From contig CM075769.1 in the NCBI GenBank assembly GCA_037974665.1, positions 23,276,139 to 23,340,138 of the forward strand: 64,000 nt of DNA, in the 5' to 3' direction. Shown piece after piece: positions 36,501 through 50,100 of the stretch (position 1 is its first letter; every line of letters starts with the position of its first letter). The position numbers and the translations under genes were made by a program. The stretch comes from Ehretia macrophylla. Taxonomy: Eukaryota; Streptophyta; Magnoliopsida; Boraginales; Ehretiaceae. The notes under the pieces were generated by a model that ran no database searches, was not told the DNA's origin, and saw nothing but the letters and a program-made list of their open reading frames with translations.

Positions 36501-38977
36501 GAAATGGATTCTCTCTCTTGCTGAGCAAACAACTTTGGAAGACCACAAAGGAATCTTTCTTTCCAATAACTAGCGTTATTGTCAGATCTTTGGTATAATT
36601 TACTGAGAAAGACATCCTTATACCATCGGAAGTCTTGGAGTGTTCTACATCTGAGGTTCTGAAGGATTTTAGATGTTCTTTCTTGGTAGACTGTGGGATC
36701 ACCTATGAAATGGTAGGTGATGTCGAAGACTAAGGCTGATAGAGCACATGACTCTGTCTGACCTTGCTGATTGAGAACGGGTTCACCATTCTCATTGGTT
36801 TTCACCATGTTAAGAATGCCTTCTTTGGTAGCTTCACTGAGGTGGTCATCCCACCATCCTTTGAGCTGACCATTGAAGCCTAGAATGATATTTCTGGTTG
36901 CTGCTTTCTCAGAAACAGCTTGTTTGTAAATGTTACCGATGATGATCATATGTTTGGTAACATTAAGAATCTGATATTCTGACATCCCATCTATGTTCCA
37001 TTCATAGATTTGAGACCCTGAGAAAGATCTCTGGGAATGAAATTCTTCAATTTGAAGATCTGGAGGTGAAGGTCTGGGATAGAAATTCTTTGTGTCTGGA
37101 AAAGAAATTTTTTTTAATGTGGATAGTTTTATCCCTCCCGGAATTCTGTGAAGATGAGGACTCACAATCAGAATTATTGTCTGACTGTTTTAATGTTTGA
37201 AGAGCTGGTTGGCTCGATGAAGATTCTGATTTCTTAGATCTGGAAATTAGTTCCTGGAGATCTTGGTGGTCTTCTCTTATGTGGATTCTAGGTGTGGAAT
37301 ATATTTTGATATTTTAAAAGGTAAAACCTTGATTGGAGATTCTGATTTAACCTTTGTACTGGTTAATTTAAGTGAATCAAATGGTGTTGTCAATGAAACA
37401 GTGGTCTGTTCATTTGACTTTTGTTTTGATTCAACAGGTTTATCTGGAGTTATAGTATCATGTTTTTCAAGAATATCTTCGATATTCTGAATCTGTTTTT
37501 GTAATGTAACTACTGAAAGATTAGTCCAATTATTTTGTTGGGCTATGTCTTTTAGTTCTGGTTGTTCTGAAAGAATGACTGGTTTAAGCTCTATAGTTCC
37601 GTTTTTAGTAGGAATCTATGTGTATTGAAACAGAGGGTGCTCCGCATCAATAACTGTTGTGGAATTAGGCAAATTCCATTTTCTTGTTCTTGTAGTAAGA
37701 ACATTAATGTTCATTGGTTTATTTCTGTGTTTAAACCACATGAAAAATGGTACATTCAACCTAACAAGTTGCAAATACTGAAGCCATTGGCTTTTTAAAT
37801 CTGCTAATTGTTCATTGTTATGATTCTGAAAATACCATTCTCTAATCTGTTTGTTCTCGTCTGAAAGAAATTCTTCTTTCAATCCTTGAACATCTCTTTC
37901 AAAGACTTCAGACAACACATTGATGCCAAAGTCTGAGGCTGAAGGGTTGAAGTCAACAGATGATGTACCTGTTGGTTCAAATTCTGGATAGACTGGACGA
38001 GCAGTCTGTTCTTCAATCTTAATTCCTATTGGAACAGATTGAGTCTGGAATTTGCTTGTTGATGGCAAATCAACAAAGCCTGGAGTAGGGTCAGAAATAC
38101 TGATCCTAGAGATACTGGAAACTGATCAGGATAGAACTGGTTCCCTATTTCCTCTATCTATCTTAATGGAAACAGTACTATCATCATACTGGATGATCTG
38201 TTCTATTCTGGAGTTCTGGACATTCTGGTCCTGAACTATTGGTTTGGTGGCATTCTCAATATCCCACCTTTCTGGAAGTGAAACTTCGTTCCACTTAATG
38301 GTTCTGGGTATGTTAACTATTGATCTATTTCTGTCCATATTCCAAAAGATAGTTTCACCTTTTGGACATTTTCTGGTTATAGATATAAGATTTAATCCTG
38401 TATTCATTAATTTATAATTAAGACGATAAATAACTTCATATGCATGTGTACCACAATCAACATAATAATTATGTGTCTTAATATCTAACTGAAGTACTTT
38501 CATGACATGTGGACATGTAAGCGATATAGTATGATCTGGAAAACAATTAAAGAAAATAGGTCCATTACAGAGACTAGTTTCAACTAATCCTAGTAATGAA
38601 TCATTATATCTGAGTAATCTGCAATCTCAAAGAGCTAGGTATACACTGGTATCTAGTCCTTCTCTGATTAATGGCTTAAGTGCGACTTGCACATGGCCAA
38701 TATGTAGAAACCTATAGCCGTTTCTAATGGCTTTGTCAATAGACTTCTGGGAAAAAAGTCTAATGCTCTGTTGATCACTGGTCAGTGGCACTACTTCTTC
38801 CTTACATCTAATAGTAAGAAGAGATTTAAAGTCAAAACGACTTTTCTGATAAATCTCATCTATATTCATCTTAGGAGGTTTCCAATTACTTAACTCTCCT
38901 ACTATCCATGTCTGTTCTGTTTTAGCTATGGTATTATTATCTGATCTTACTGAAGCATTACTGCTACTAGAAGCCAT
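33572..38977 (-). pseudogene. ORF1 polyprotein region, copy A
   Basis: Order on the minus strand: movement protein (from MASSSSNASVRSDNN at 38977 to about 38100), capsid region (about 38000-36100) ending with a CCHC zinc knuckle (about 36125-36085), aspartic protease (LLDSGAD near 35300), RT (about 34730-34000; YIDD at 34285-34274) and RNase H (about 33990-33572; CQPDTPKIVQTDASKLGFGG). These parts give cell-to-cell movement, particle assembly, processing and reverse transcription in living caulimovirids. The region is broken many times here. Confidence 0.85.
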
Positions 38978-39166
38978 TATAACTATGTTGACTAGTCTTA
39001 ACCTTACAATCTACGAACCGACTTACTATCTGTGAAACTACCTCAAGGGACTCTTGGAGTCTACTGCCCTTCCGCGGGTCTTACTCGCTCCTAACCCTGT
39101 CTCCGTAGTTAAAGGTAAGTTGTCGATACAGGTATGTTACTTAAGACTAACCTAATAGTTGCTCTG

Positions 39167-39178
39167 GCTCTGATACCA
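39167..39178 (-). other. Primer binding site of pararetrovirus copy A
   Basis: TGGTATCAGAGC on the minus strand, complementary to the 3' end of initiator-Met tRNA. This is the conventional zero point of caulimovirid genomes. Confidence 0.85.
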
Positions 39179-39550
39179 GAAACAACCCAGGGAAGATAAG
39201 ATAATGAAAGCATAACAGAAAACAGAATAAACACAGATAATAGACAAGTAAATAAATGAAATACAAATAAGATGAAGAAAAAAGGAGACTGAGTCTCTTA
39301 CTTGTTATTAGATATGTAAGAAGACTGTGCTATACTGTTGGTTGTACCGGAGTACAATGTAAAAGAGTGATACCGAATTAAAATAAAAATTTAGAGTGAA
39401 AGAGAATTCGGATCCTATACTGAGACAGACTCTGTCTTGATATAGGATATCGAATTTGTGAATACAATAGTGAAATGTAAAATGAAAAGTCAAAAGTAAC
39501 TTTTCAAAATGTGAACAGTAAAAAGTGAATTTTACTATTCATGAATAGTG

Positions 39551-39690
39551 GTCGGCTTTTACTGTGGCCGAATCTTGTTTTGCCGTGACTTGATGATCAT
39601 GTCTGGCTTTTACTGTGGCCGAAAGATCTCTTGTCTTGACGTGATGATAATGTTTTTGACTGAATTACTTTCACTGTGACCGAAAGTAAT
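39551..39690 (-). promoter_or_regulatory. Three imperfect repeats, copy B
   Basis: Same set as in copy A: GGCTTTTACTGTGGCCGAA twice and TTACTTTCACTGTGACCGAA once, at similar spacing. Confidence 0.45.
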
Positions 39691-39838
39691 TTCGTCGTCT
39701 TGTAATGATGATGTCTGATGATGGAATCTTGATTGGATTCATCTTTTTCTTCATCTCTGAGTCTGATTTCGGTTCTATGCTGAAGACGTTGTAAAACTTC
39801 TTCATGTCTGGATCATACTGACTAATGGTAGAATACAT
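39671..39838 (-). CDS. Small reading frame of the virus, copy B
   Basis: 55 aa from its ATG, open throughout, and differing from copy A at a handful of residues (IEPKSDSEMKKKMNPIKIP). See copy A for description. Confidence 0.4.
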   Translation of the reverse strand: MYSTISQYDPDMKKFYNVFSIEPKSDSEMKKKMNPIKIPSSDIIITRRRNYFRSQ

Positions 39839-40464
39839 ACAAGTACATGGAGTGATGTAAATTTCCCACCAATACAAAGAAAATAAATAAACTAGTCTAT
39901 TTTCCCTATAATTTAATCTGCATCGTACTTAGTCTTACTATCTTCGAAGCCTTACTATCTTCGAAGCCTAACTATTTCTCACCAAATCGCCACATGGGTA
40001 ACAACGGAGTCTTACGCCCTCTACTCCTCAATCCCGTGACCTTACAAGGTTGTTGAAATAGGTTTGCTAAAGGTAAGTTGGCTAAAGGTAAGTTGACTAA
40101 GCAAAATACAAAATAAAATACAGGCTAGAAGATAAACAAGTTTCTAAATCTTCTTTGGCTTTTTGGGAAAGCCACACCCATCAACGGACTTGAGGTATCT
40201 TTACCAGTTGCCGCTTGACCTGGACTAGCTGAAGTTTCATGGAATTCTTCAGTAACCATATGACTTCAGAGAGGGGAAGTCTAACTGTTTCATCCTAGTT
40301 TTTGAAGGGAACTTAGAAGAACAAAACCCTATCTGTCCAATGTTTTTGGAGAGAACATTAGGAAACTCATCTGTCCTGTGTTTTTTGGAGAGAACACTGG
40401 AAAACTCATCTGTATTGCATTTTTGTTAGAGAACACAACTAAACTAGTTTGGCCCAGTTTATAC

Positions 40465-41766
40465 TCATAGAGAAGTATAAATACCAAAACAATCATCTTC
40501 ATTGTCATTGGCATTGTGTATGGAAATGGATGCCTGATCTGAGGCAAGTTCATCAAGCTGGAGCATAATGGCCTTGACTTCGTCATAACTGGCGGCCGCT
40601 GCTAACTGAGTCTGTAGAAAATTCTTGAAGGAGAGGAACTCCTGCTATTCTGGTTGAATTTTCTTTTTCTATTTCTGATTTGTTTCTAGCCATGCTTGGA
40701 CATTTGGAGTTGAACAAGAACTGTTGTTCATCTTCTTCCACCACATGACTGAATGGTTTCTTCCGAAAGCCGGTATGACTTGCTGGTTCTCGAAAGATAC
40801 ATGTTTAAATATGAATTCTGAACGGAATATCCATGTTACGAAGAAAATTCTGTAAAACACGAAAAATGGGGAAAGGTAGGCTAAAGCCTGCCAATTTTTC
40901 GTGAAGTACTTGAAACCTTCATGAACTGGATCTGGTAAAATGTCTGTTATCGAACCATATGATGCCCACCATTGGATAAACCAATTTGGGACCTCTAGGG
41001 GAAATGATTTCTTGAAAAGAAAAAACCATGACGTTCATGTTTATCATTCCGGCGGTAAAAAACTCTGAACCATGCCTGAATGTAATCATAATAGTTATAG
41101 TCTCTGAGGGGTACATTTTCTGGAATCTGTTTGGTTTTCTGTGGGGGTTGTGCCCATTGATCAAAGGGTGAGCACAGTCTGTAGCTTAGCCTTGACATGG
41201 CTATACTGACCTGGTTGTTTGTCTTTGTCATCTGGGACAAACTCTATGGAATTCGTCGCTATGAGAATTGCCTCATAGTAACTCTGTGTTTTATATGTAT
41301 TGTCTGGGATGTAGTTTGAATGAGGGTGAAGAAACGCCCTAGCAAACTCATCTGGGGTGATGTTTGGATTCTGTTTCAAGTGAAATGGTTCTGTTACAAG
41401 AATCTGGTCAAAGACGTTCTTGTATATGTATGACGGGGATGGTAACTGTTTAGGTTCTGGAGTTACTAGTTTTGATTTAGCAACAAGAGGCCGAAACTTG
41501 TTACTGACTGTCGTCTAAGATGACGATGTACCTGCAGTACCTGTATGAACACCGGTTAACTATTTTTGAGGGGTCAAAGTCCCCAAAACTGTAAGGTTTC
41601 TACCTAGGAATGACTGGGTAGAAGTCTGTGTATGGGTCATCTGTTTGTCTTCAACCTTAACTGGGGTTGATGATTGAGCTGGACTGGCTGCTGGTGTACT
41701 GATTTTCTGAGCATAAGAACTAAGGTCGAATGCTTTTGCCTTGCCTTTATCTTTCTTGGGAGCCAT
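40465..41766 (-). pseudogene. ORF2 region, copy B
   Basis: Starts MAPKKDKGKAKAFDLSSYAQ. Shows the NPNITPDEFARAF and EFIFKHVSFENQQVIP blocks of the unknown ORF2 protein. Broken. Confidence 0.7.
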
Positions 41767-42004
41767 TGTTACTAAGTCAGGAGTAAAATGATTCCCGCAG
41801 AATGGTTAGCAATAATATATAAAGAAAGAAATGCTGAATTGAAATATTATCAACTCTGCTTCTGTAACTGAAATCTGTGTTTCAATCTACTTAATTGCGG
41901 TGGACTTGAAACAATCCATCTGAACCCATTAATTGGATTTTTGGTGTCCGCTTCTGCGATTCTGCAAAACAAAAACAAAATGAAAAGGTATTCCCGGAAG
42001 AATC

Positions 42005-45000
42005 TTATGTGATAGGCACGTGGCCTGTTAGAAATTCTCTGGTTAGGAAATCAGGGATAAAATTATTCTCTCCCTTGATATATTGAATATCAAAATCGAA
42101 AATTGATAGGATGGCCTGCCATCTGGCAAATATCTGTTTAGATGCAATATTCTTAACATCCTTAGTAAGCACATCTTTTGCTGACTTGCAGTCAACACGA
42201 ACTAAGAATTTATGGTTCAACAAATCATATTGAAATTTTGATATGCATTTTACAATGGACAAAATCTCTTTTTTGATTGTTGAATAGTTCTGTTGGGCTT
42301 TATCCCATGTTCCTGAATGGAAACGAACAATGTGTTCCTTTCCTTCTAAAATCTGTATTAAAATACCACTGAATTCTAATTTAGAAGCATCTGTCTGAAC
42401 TATCTTTGGGGTATCTGGTTGACATAAAGTCAAGACTGGTAAAACTCTAAACTAACGCTTAATTTCCCGAAAGAAATCATGTTTCCTAAGAATCTGATTT
42501 TTGTCTGAAAAGCCTAATCTTGGGTGCAAAAACCACAAGACCGTTTTCTTTGATAACTTTGAAGAAAATCTGCAAATGTTTCCAATGCTGATGAATGTCA
42601 TTACTGAAGACTAAAACATCATCAATGTAAACAATTGTAAAATCTGTGAACTGATTAAAAATCTGGTTCATAATGTTTTGGAATTCTGAAGGTGCATTCT
42701 TTAACCCAAAAGGCATAACATTCCACTCATATTGTCCAAATGGAATGGTGAATGCAGTCTTGTACCTTTCTGATTCAATGACTTGGATTTGCCAAAATCC
42801 AGATTTCATGTCAAATTTACTGAAGACATGGGCCTGGTTTAATCTAATAAGGAGATCATTCTTGTTGGACAATGGATATCTGATCCACTGTAAGACCTTA
42901 TTTAAGGGCTTATAGTAAATGACTAAACGAGGGACTCGTCGTTCCTGTTCTGCATGTTTATTAACATAAAAGGCCACACAGGACCATGGGCTTTTGCTGG
43001 GTCGGATAAGCTTTTTATCTAATAAACTCTGGATCTCTTTTTTACAAAAAGAGAGATATTCCTGATTCATCTGAATGGGCCGAGCCTTGGTACGAATATT
43101 CTGTTATGAAAAGTCCTTCTCATATGGGAGAGAGACTGAATGTTTCTTACGAACCCGAAAGGCCGTAGGAAGTTATGAACAAACTTTTTTTTCAAGTTTG
43201 GAATGGAATTCATTGATGGACTTTTGCTGTTTAGCAATCTGTTCATCAATTCTGAGACTTTTAATATCTTGTTTAAGAAAACTGATTTGGTTTTCTTTAT
43301 GTTGGATTGAGTTAATATCCCTTCGTTGTGAAGGGAAATAAAACTAAAAAAGGATTGGTTTACCAAACACATTGGTAGATATACCCTGTTCTATAACAGT
43401 CATGGGATATAACTGTTGAAGGAATGGATTCCCGAGAATGACTTGGGAATTTAATTGTTTTATCAGCACAAAACTGGTAGGAAAACAAATACCTTGGTTG
43501 CATACATGTGCATTGGGTAATTTGTACCTAATCTAAAGTTTTGTAGAGTCAGCCGTAGAGAGCTTCTCTTTGGTTTTCTTGAAGTATCGAGAAGGAATGA
43601 GACCTTCTTGGATGCAGTTCATATCTGCACCTGAGTCTAACAAGGCAATGGTTTCAAATTTGAAATCATTAACCTTGATGGTTAACTGGACATACCATTT
43701 TTGGTACGTGATTCTGTTCAGAAGATTGAGATAATCCTCTGTGGGTTTGGAGGTGCTAGCTCCTTCTGTCAGTTTGTCAATAGCAATCTGAGTCTGTTTA
43801 TCAAGTTCATCATTCTGAGAAAGATGTTCTTGACATTCTAAGGATTCTATTTGTAAGAGTTGGACATCTTGTTGGAGATGTTCATGATCTAATCTGAGAT
43901 CACAAATCTCTTGCCTATACTCTTGTCTGAGTTGCTGGATTTCTGTTTTTAACAGTTTAATCTCATGCTGGAGATCAGAGATTCCCACTGGTTGGGTTTT
44001 TCTCTTCTGGAAGTAACTGAGGACATCAGAATAATTTGTACTCTTGATGTTGTTCTGGAAAGATATGGATGGAGGTTTCTCATCCTCTTTCTGATCCATG
44101 ATATCTTTCAGTCTGAGAAGATAAGCTTGCTTTTTTTCTGGATCATTAATATTACAGATCATATCGATCATAAGACCATGAGAGTCTGTAAGGACATTTA
44201 ATCCTTTCTGACAGAAACATGCTCCTTTGCTGGGACAAGCACATTCCTGGATGGAGTTAGAAGAACTACTGGAATAGTAGTTGTCTGTTCCAATCTGATT
44301 GATGTTCTCATCATCAGAGTATTCTGAAGAAGAGCTGGATGATAATTCAAGATCATCGATGGACTGGATGATTTTTCTCTTTGTTGCTTCATCTAATTCT
44401 AATGATTGAATTAGTGATCTGATTTTGCAATCTCTTGCAAAGTGTCATGGTTTACCAAATTTGAAAAAACCTGAGGCTTTCTGTTCTTTACTATGTTTAT
44501 GATATTTTGGTTTCCAATTTCTTTGTAGAAACTTCTGGTAATGTTTCTTCTTGGTGTATGGTTTGTTGTCATACTTCTGGTTGTACTTCTATCCAATAGA
44601 CTTGAAGTGACTTTTATATCTTCTGGAAGAAATTTTGGATTTATGTGTCTTCTGAGAATGGGGTGGTTTAATTCTTTCCATACCATATTGTTCACACCAA
44701 TTTCCTAATTCTTTTCTGTTAGACTGTTTCTTTAGTTGTGCTTTGAAACGAAGATCAGTGCAAATCTTCGAAGCAGTCTTATTAATATGGGAAATGATGT
44801 CACCATATGTCATAAGATCATAGTCTAATCCTGGATAATCAAGTGAAAATGATTCTCTCTCTTGCTGAGCAAACAACTTTGGAAGACCACAAAGGAATCT
44901 TTCTTTCCAATAACTAGCGTTGTTGTCAGATCTTTGGTATAATTTACTGAGAAAGACATCCTTATACCATCGGAAGTCTTGGAGTGTTCTACATCTGAGG

Positions 45001-46730
45001 TTCTGAAGGATTTCAGATGTTCTTTCTTGGTAGACTGTGGGATCACCTATGAAATGGTAGGTGATGACGAAGACTAAGGCTGATAGAGCACATGACTCTG
45101 TCTGACCTTGCTGATTGAGAACGGGTTCACCATTCTCATTGGTTTTCACCATGTTAAGAATGCCTTCTTTGGTAGCTTCACTGAGGTGGTCATCCTACCA
45201 TCCTTTGAGCTGACCATTGAAGCCTTGAATGATGTTTCTAGTTGCTACTCTCTCAGAAACAACTTGTTTGTAAATGTTATCGATGATGATAATTTGTTTG
45301 GTAATATTAAGAATCTGATATTCTGACATCCCATCTATGTTCCATTCATAGATTTAAGACCCTGAGAACGATCTCTGGGAATGAAATTCTTCAATTTGAA
45401 GATCTGGAGGTGAAGGTCTGGGATAGAAATTCTTTGTGTCTGGAAAAGAAATTCTATTAATGTGGATAGTTTTATCCCTCCCGGAATTCTGTGAAGATGA
45501 GGACTCACAATCAGAATTACTGTCTGACTGTTTTAATGTTTGAAGAACTAGTTGGCTCAATGAAGATTCTGATTTCTTGGATCTGGAAATCAGTTCCTGG
45601 AGAAGCTTGGTGTTCTTCTCTTCTGTGGATTCTAAGTGTGGAATATAATTTGATATTTTAAAAGGTAAAACCTTGATTGGAGATTCTGGTTTAACCTTTG
45701 TACTGCTAATTTAAGTGAATCAAATGGTGTTATCAATGAAACAGTGGTCTGTTCAGTTGACTTTTGTTTTGATTCAACAGGTTTATCTGGAGTTATAGTA
45801 TTCTGTTTTTCAAGAATATCTTCGATATTCTGAATCTGTTTTTGCAATGTAACTACTGAAAGATTAGTCCAATTATTTTGTTAGGCTATGTCTTTTAGTT
45901 CTGGTTGTTCTGAAAGAACGACTGGTTTAAGGTCAATAGTTCCTTCTTTAGTAGGAATCTGTGGGTGTTGAAACAGAGGGTGCTCTGTATCAATAACTGT
46001 TGTGGAATTAGGCAAATTCAATTTTCTTGTTCTTGCAGTAAGAACATTAATGTTCATTGGTTTATTTCTGCGTTTAAAAACCACATGAAAAATGGTACAT
46101 TCAACCTAACAAGTTGCAAATACTGAAGCCATTGGCTTTTTAAATCTGCTAATTGTTCATTGTTATGATTCTGAAAATACCATTCTCTAATCTGTTTGTT
46201 CTCGCCTGAAAGAAATTATTCTTTCAATCCTTGAACATCTCTTTCAAAGACTTCAGACAACACATTGATGCCAAAGTCTGAGGCTGAAGGGTTGAAGTCA
46301 ACAGATGATGTATCTGTTGGTTCAAATTCTGGATAGACTGGACGAGCAGTCTGTTCTTCAATCTTAATTCCTATTGGAATAGATTGAGTCTGGAATCTGC
46401 TTGTTGATGGGAAATCAACAAAGCCTGGAGTAGGGTCAGAAATACTGATCCTAGAGATACTGGAAACTGATCGGGATAGAACTGGTTCCCTATTTCCTCA
46501 TCTATCTTAATGGAAACAGTACCATCATCATACTGGATGATCTGTTCTATTCTGGAGTTCTGGACGTTCTGGTCCTGAACTATTGGTTTGGTGGCATTCT
46601 CAATATCCCACATTTCTGGAAGTGAAACTTCATTCCACTTAATGGTTCTGGGTATGTTAACTATTGATCTATTTCTGTCCATATTCCAAAGGATAGTTTC
46701 ACATTTTGGACGTTTTCTGATTATAGATAT
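42005..46730 (-). pseudogene. ORF1 polyprotein region, copy B
   Basis: Remains of the movement protein end, capsid with zinc-knuckle region (about 44470-44430), protease (LLDSGADMNCIQEGL near 43630), RT (YIDD near 42629-42618) and RNase H (to 42005). Lower-coordinate parts align with copies A and C. Broken many times. Confidence 0.82.
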
Positions 46731-47046
46731 TAAGACGCATAATTATTATGTTGATTGTGGTACACACGCATATCAAGTTATTTATCGTCTTAATTATAAA
46801 TTAATGAATACAAGATTAAATCCTATGAAAGCCATAACAGAAAGCGGAATAAACACAGATAATAGACAAGTAAATAAATGAAATACAAATAAGATGAAGA
46901 TAAAAGGAAACTAAGTCTCTTACTTGTTATTAGATATGGAATAAGACTGTGCTACACTGTTGGTTGTACCAGAGTACAATGTAAAAGAGTGATACCGAAT
47001 TAAAATAAAAATTTAGAGAGAAAGAGAATTCAGATCCTATGCTGAG
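46731..47046. other. Rearranged junction between virus copies B and C
   Basis: Two short virus fragments. 46731-46825 matches the movement protein region at about 47689-47784 in plus orientation. 46826-47046 matches the non-coding 3' region (as at 30776-30990 and 39204-39425) in minus orientation. Copy C follows directly. Confidence 0.8.
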
Positions 47047-47192
47047 ACAACTTACCTTTAACTACGGAGGCAGGGTAGGAAGCGAATAAGACCCGCGGAA
47101 GGGCAGTAGACTCCAAGAGTCCCTTGAGGTAGTTTCGAAGATAGTAAGTCGGTTTGCAGATTGTAAGGTTAAGACTAGTCAACATAGTTGTA

Positions 47193-50100
47193 ATGGCTTC
47201 TAGTAGCAGTAATGCTTCAGTAAGATCAGATAATAATACTATAGCTAAAACAGAACAGACATGGACAGTAGGAGAGTTAAGTAATTGGAAACCTCCTAAG
47301 ATGAATATAGATGAGATTTATCAAAAAAGTCGTTTTGACTTTAAATCTCTTCTTACTATTAGATGTAAGGAAGAAGTAATGCCACTGACCAGTGATCAAC
47401 AGAGCATTAGACTTTTTTCCCAGAAGTCTATTGACAAAGCCATTAGAAACTGCTATAGGTTTCTACATATTGGCCATGTGCAAGTCACACTTAAGCCATT
47501 AATTAGAGAAGGACTAAATACCAGTGTATATCTAGCTCTTAGAGATTGCAGATTACTCAGATATAATGATTCATTACTAGGATTAGTTGAAACTAGTCTC
47601 TGTAATAGACCTATTTTCTTTAATTGTTTTCCAGATCATACTATATCGCTTACATGTCCTCATGTCATGAAAGCACTTCAGTTAGATATTAAGACGTATA
47701 ATTATTATGTTGATTGTGGTACACACGCATATGAAGTTATTTATCGTCTTAATTATAAATTAATGAATACATAATTAAATCCTAGATCTATAACCAGAAA
47801 AAGTCTGAAAGGTGAAACTATCCTTTGGAATATGGACAGAAATAGATCAATAGTTAACATACCTAGAACCATTAAGTGGAACAAAGTTTCACTTCCAGAA
47901 AGGTGGGATATTGAGAATGCCACCAAACCAATAGTTCAGGACCAGAACGTCCAGAACTCCAGAATAGAACAGATCATCCAGTATGATGATGGTACTGTTT
48001 CCATTAAGATAGATAGAGGAAATAGGGAACCAGTTCTATCCCGATCAGTTTCCAGTATCTCTAGGATCAGTATTTCTGACCCTACTCCAGGCTTTGTTGA
48101 TTTGCCATCAACAAGCAGATTCCAGACTCAATCTGTTCCAATAGGAATTAAGATTGAAGAACAGATTGCTCGTCCAGTCTATCCAGAATTTGAACCAACA
48201 GATACATCATCTGTTGACTTCAACCTTTCAGCCTCAGACTTTGGCATCAATGTGTTGTCTGAAGTCTTTGAAAGAGATGTTCAAGGATTGAAAGAAGAAT
48301 TTCTTTCAGACGAGAACAAACAGATTAGAGAATGGTATTTTCAGAATCATAACAATGAACAATTAGCAGATTTAAAAAGCCAATGGCTTCAATATTTGCA
48401 ACTTGTTAGGTTGAATGTACCATTTTTCATGTGGTTTAAACACATAAATAAACCAATGAACATTAATGTTCTTACTGCAAGAACAAGAAAATGGAATTTG
48501 CCTAATTCGACAACAGTTATTGATGCGGAGCACCCTCCGTTTCAACACACACAGATTCCTACTAAAGAAGGAACTATAGACCTTAAACCAGTTGTTCTTT
48601 CAGAACAACCAGAACTAAAAGACATAGCCCAACAAAATAATTGGGCTAATCTTTCAGTAGTTACATTACAAAAACAGATTCAGAATATCGAAGATATTCT
48701 TGAAAAACAGAATACTATAACTCCAGATAAACCTGTTGAATCAAAACAAAAGTCAACTGAACAGACCACTGTTTCATTGACAACACCATTTGATTCACTT
48801 AAATTAACCAGTACAAAGGTTAAACTAGAATCTCCAATTAAGGTTTTACCTTTTAAAATATCAAAATATATTCCACACTTGGAATCCACAGAAGAAAAAA
48901 ACACCAAGCTTCTCCAGGAACTGATTTCCAGATCCAAGAAATCAGAATCTTCATCGAGCCAACCAACTCTTCAAACATTAAAACAGTCAGACAGTAATTC
49001 TGATTGTGAGTCCTCATCTTCACAGAATTCCTGGAGGGATAAATCTATCCACATTAAAAAAAATTTCTTTTCCAGACACAAAGAATTTCTATCCCAGACC
49101 TTCACCTCCAGATCTTCAAATTGAAGAATTTCATTCCCAGAGATCTTTCTCAGGGTCTCAAATCTATGAATGGAACATAGATGGGATGTCAGAATATCAG
49201 ATTCTTAATGTTACCAAACAAATGATCATCATCGGTAACATTTACAAACAAGCTATTTCTGAGAAAGCAGCAACCAGAAATATCATTCTAGGTTTCAATG
49301 GTCAGCTCAAAGGATGGTGGGATGACCACCTCAGTGAAGCTACCAAAGAAGGCATTCTTAACATGGTGAAAACCAATGAGAATGGTGAACCCGTTCTCAA
49401 TCAGCAAGGTCAGACAGAGTCATGTGCTCTATCAGCCTTAGTCTTCGACATCACCTACCATTTCATAGGTGATCCCACAGTCTACCAAGAAAGAACATCT
49501 GAAATCCTTCAGAACCTCAGATGTAGAACACTCCAAGACTTTCGATGGTATAAGGATGTCTTTCTCAGTAAATTATACCAAAGATCTGACAACAACGCTA
49601 GTTATTGGAAAGAAAGATTCCTTTGTGGTCTTCCAAAGTTGTTTGCTCAGCAAGGAGAGAATCCCTTTCACTTGATTATCCAGGATTAGACTATGATCTT
49701 ATGACATATGGTGACATCATTTCCCATATTAATAAGACTGCTTTGAAGATTTGCACTGATCTTCGTTTCAAAGCACAACTAAAGAAACAGTCTAATAGAA
49801 AAGAATTAGGAAATTGGTGTGAACAGTATGGTATGGAAAGAATTAAACCATCCCATACTCAAAAGACACATAAATCCAAAATTTCTTCAAGAAGATATAA
49901 AAGTTACTTCAAGTCTATTGGACAGAAGTACAACCAGAAGTATGGCAACAAACCATACACCAAGAAGAAACATTACTAGAAGTTTCCATGAAGAAATTGG
50001 AAACCAAAATATCATAAACATAGTAAAGAACAGAAAGCCACAGGTTGTTTCAAATGTGGTAAACCAGGACACTTTGCAAGAGATTGCAAAATCATATCAC

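Larger units (their letters stand above)
30774..39190 (-). mobile_element. Endogenous pararetrovirus copy A (florendovirus-like)
   Basis: A caulimovirid genome copy of about 8.4 kb read from the minus strand. The order is initiator-Met primer site (39178-39167), a ~190-base leader, ORF1 region (38977-33572), ORF2 region (33334-32024), a small frame (31397-31230), then a non-coding stretch with three imperfect repeats. The two-ORF plan with movement protein, capsid, protease, RT and RNase H in ORF1 and an unrelated ORF2 is that described for florendoviruses. There are no LTRs or integrase, as expected. It is a decayed fossil with on the order of ten breaks. By eye it is about 95 percent identical to copies B and C, so the copies derive from closely related genomes. 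Confidence 0.88.
39191..46730 (-). mobile_element. Endogenous pararetrovirus copy B (florendovirus-like)
   Basis: Second copy, same strand as A and joined to it head-to-tail: its non-coding 3' region (from about 39203) runs straight into the primer site of A. It holds the ORF1 region (about 46730-42005), the ORF2 region (41766-40465) and the small frame (39838-39671). Its other end stops inside the movement protein region and meets rearranged fragments. Decayed, with roughly ten breaks. Confidence 0.87.

Noticed and set aside
39167-39178. Possible tRNA gene
   Set aside because: Only the 12-base primer-binding complement of initiator-Met tRNA is present; no cloverleaf around it. The same holds at 26948 and 57751.
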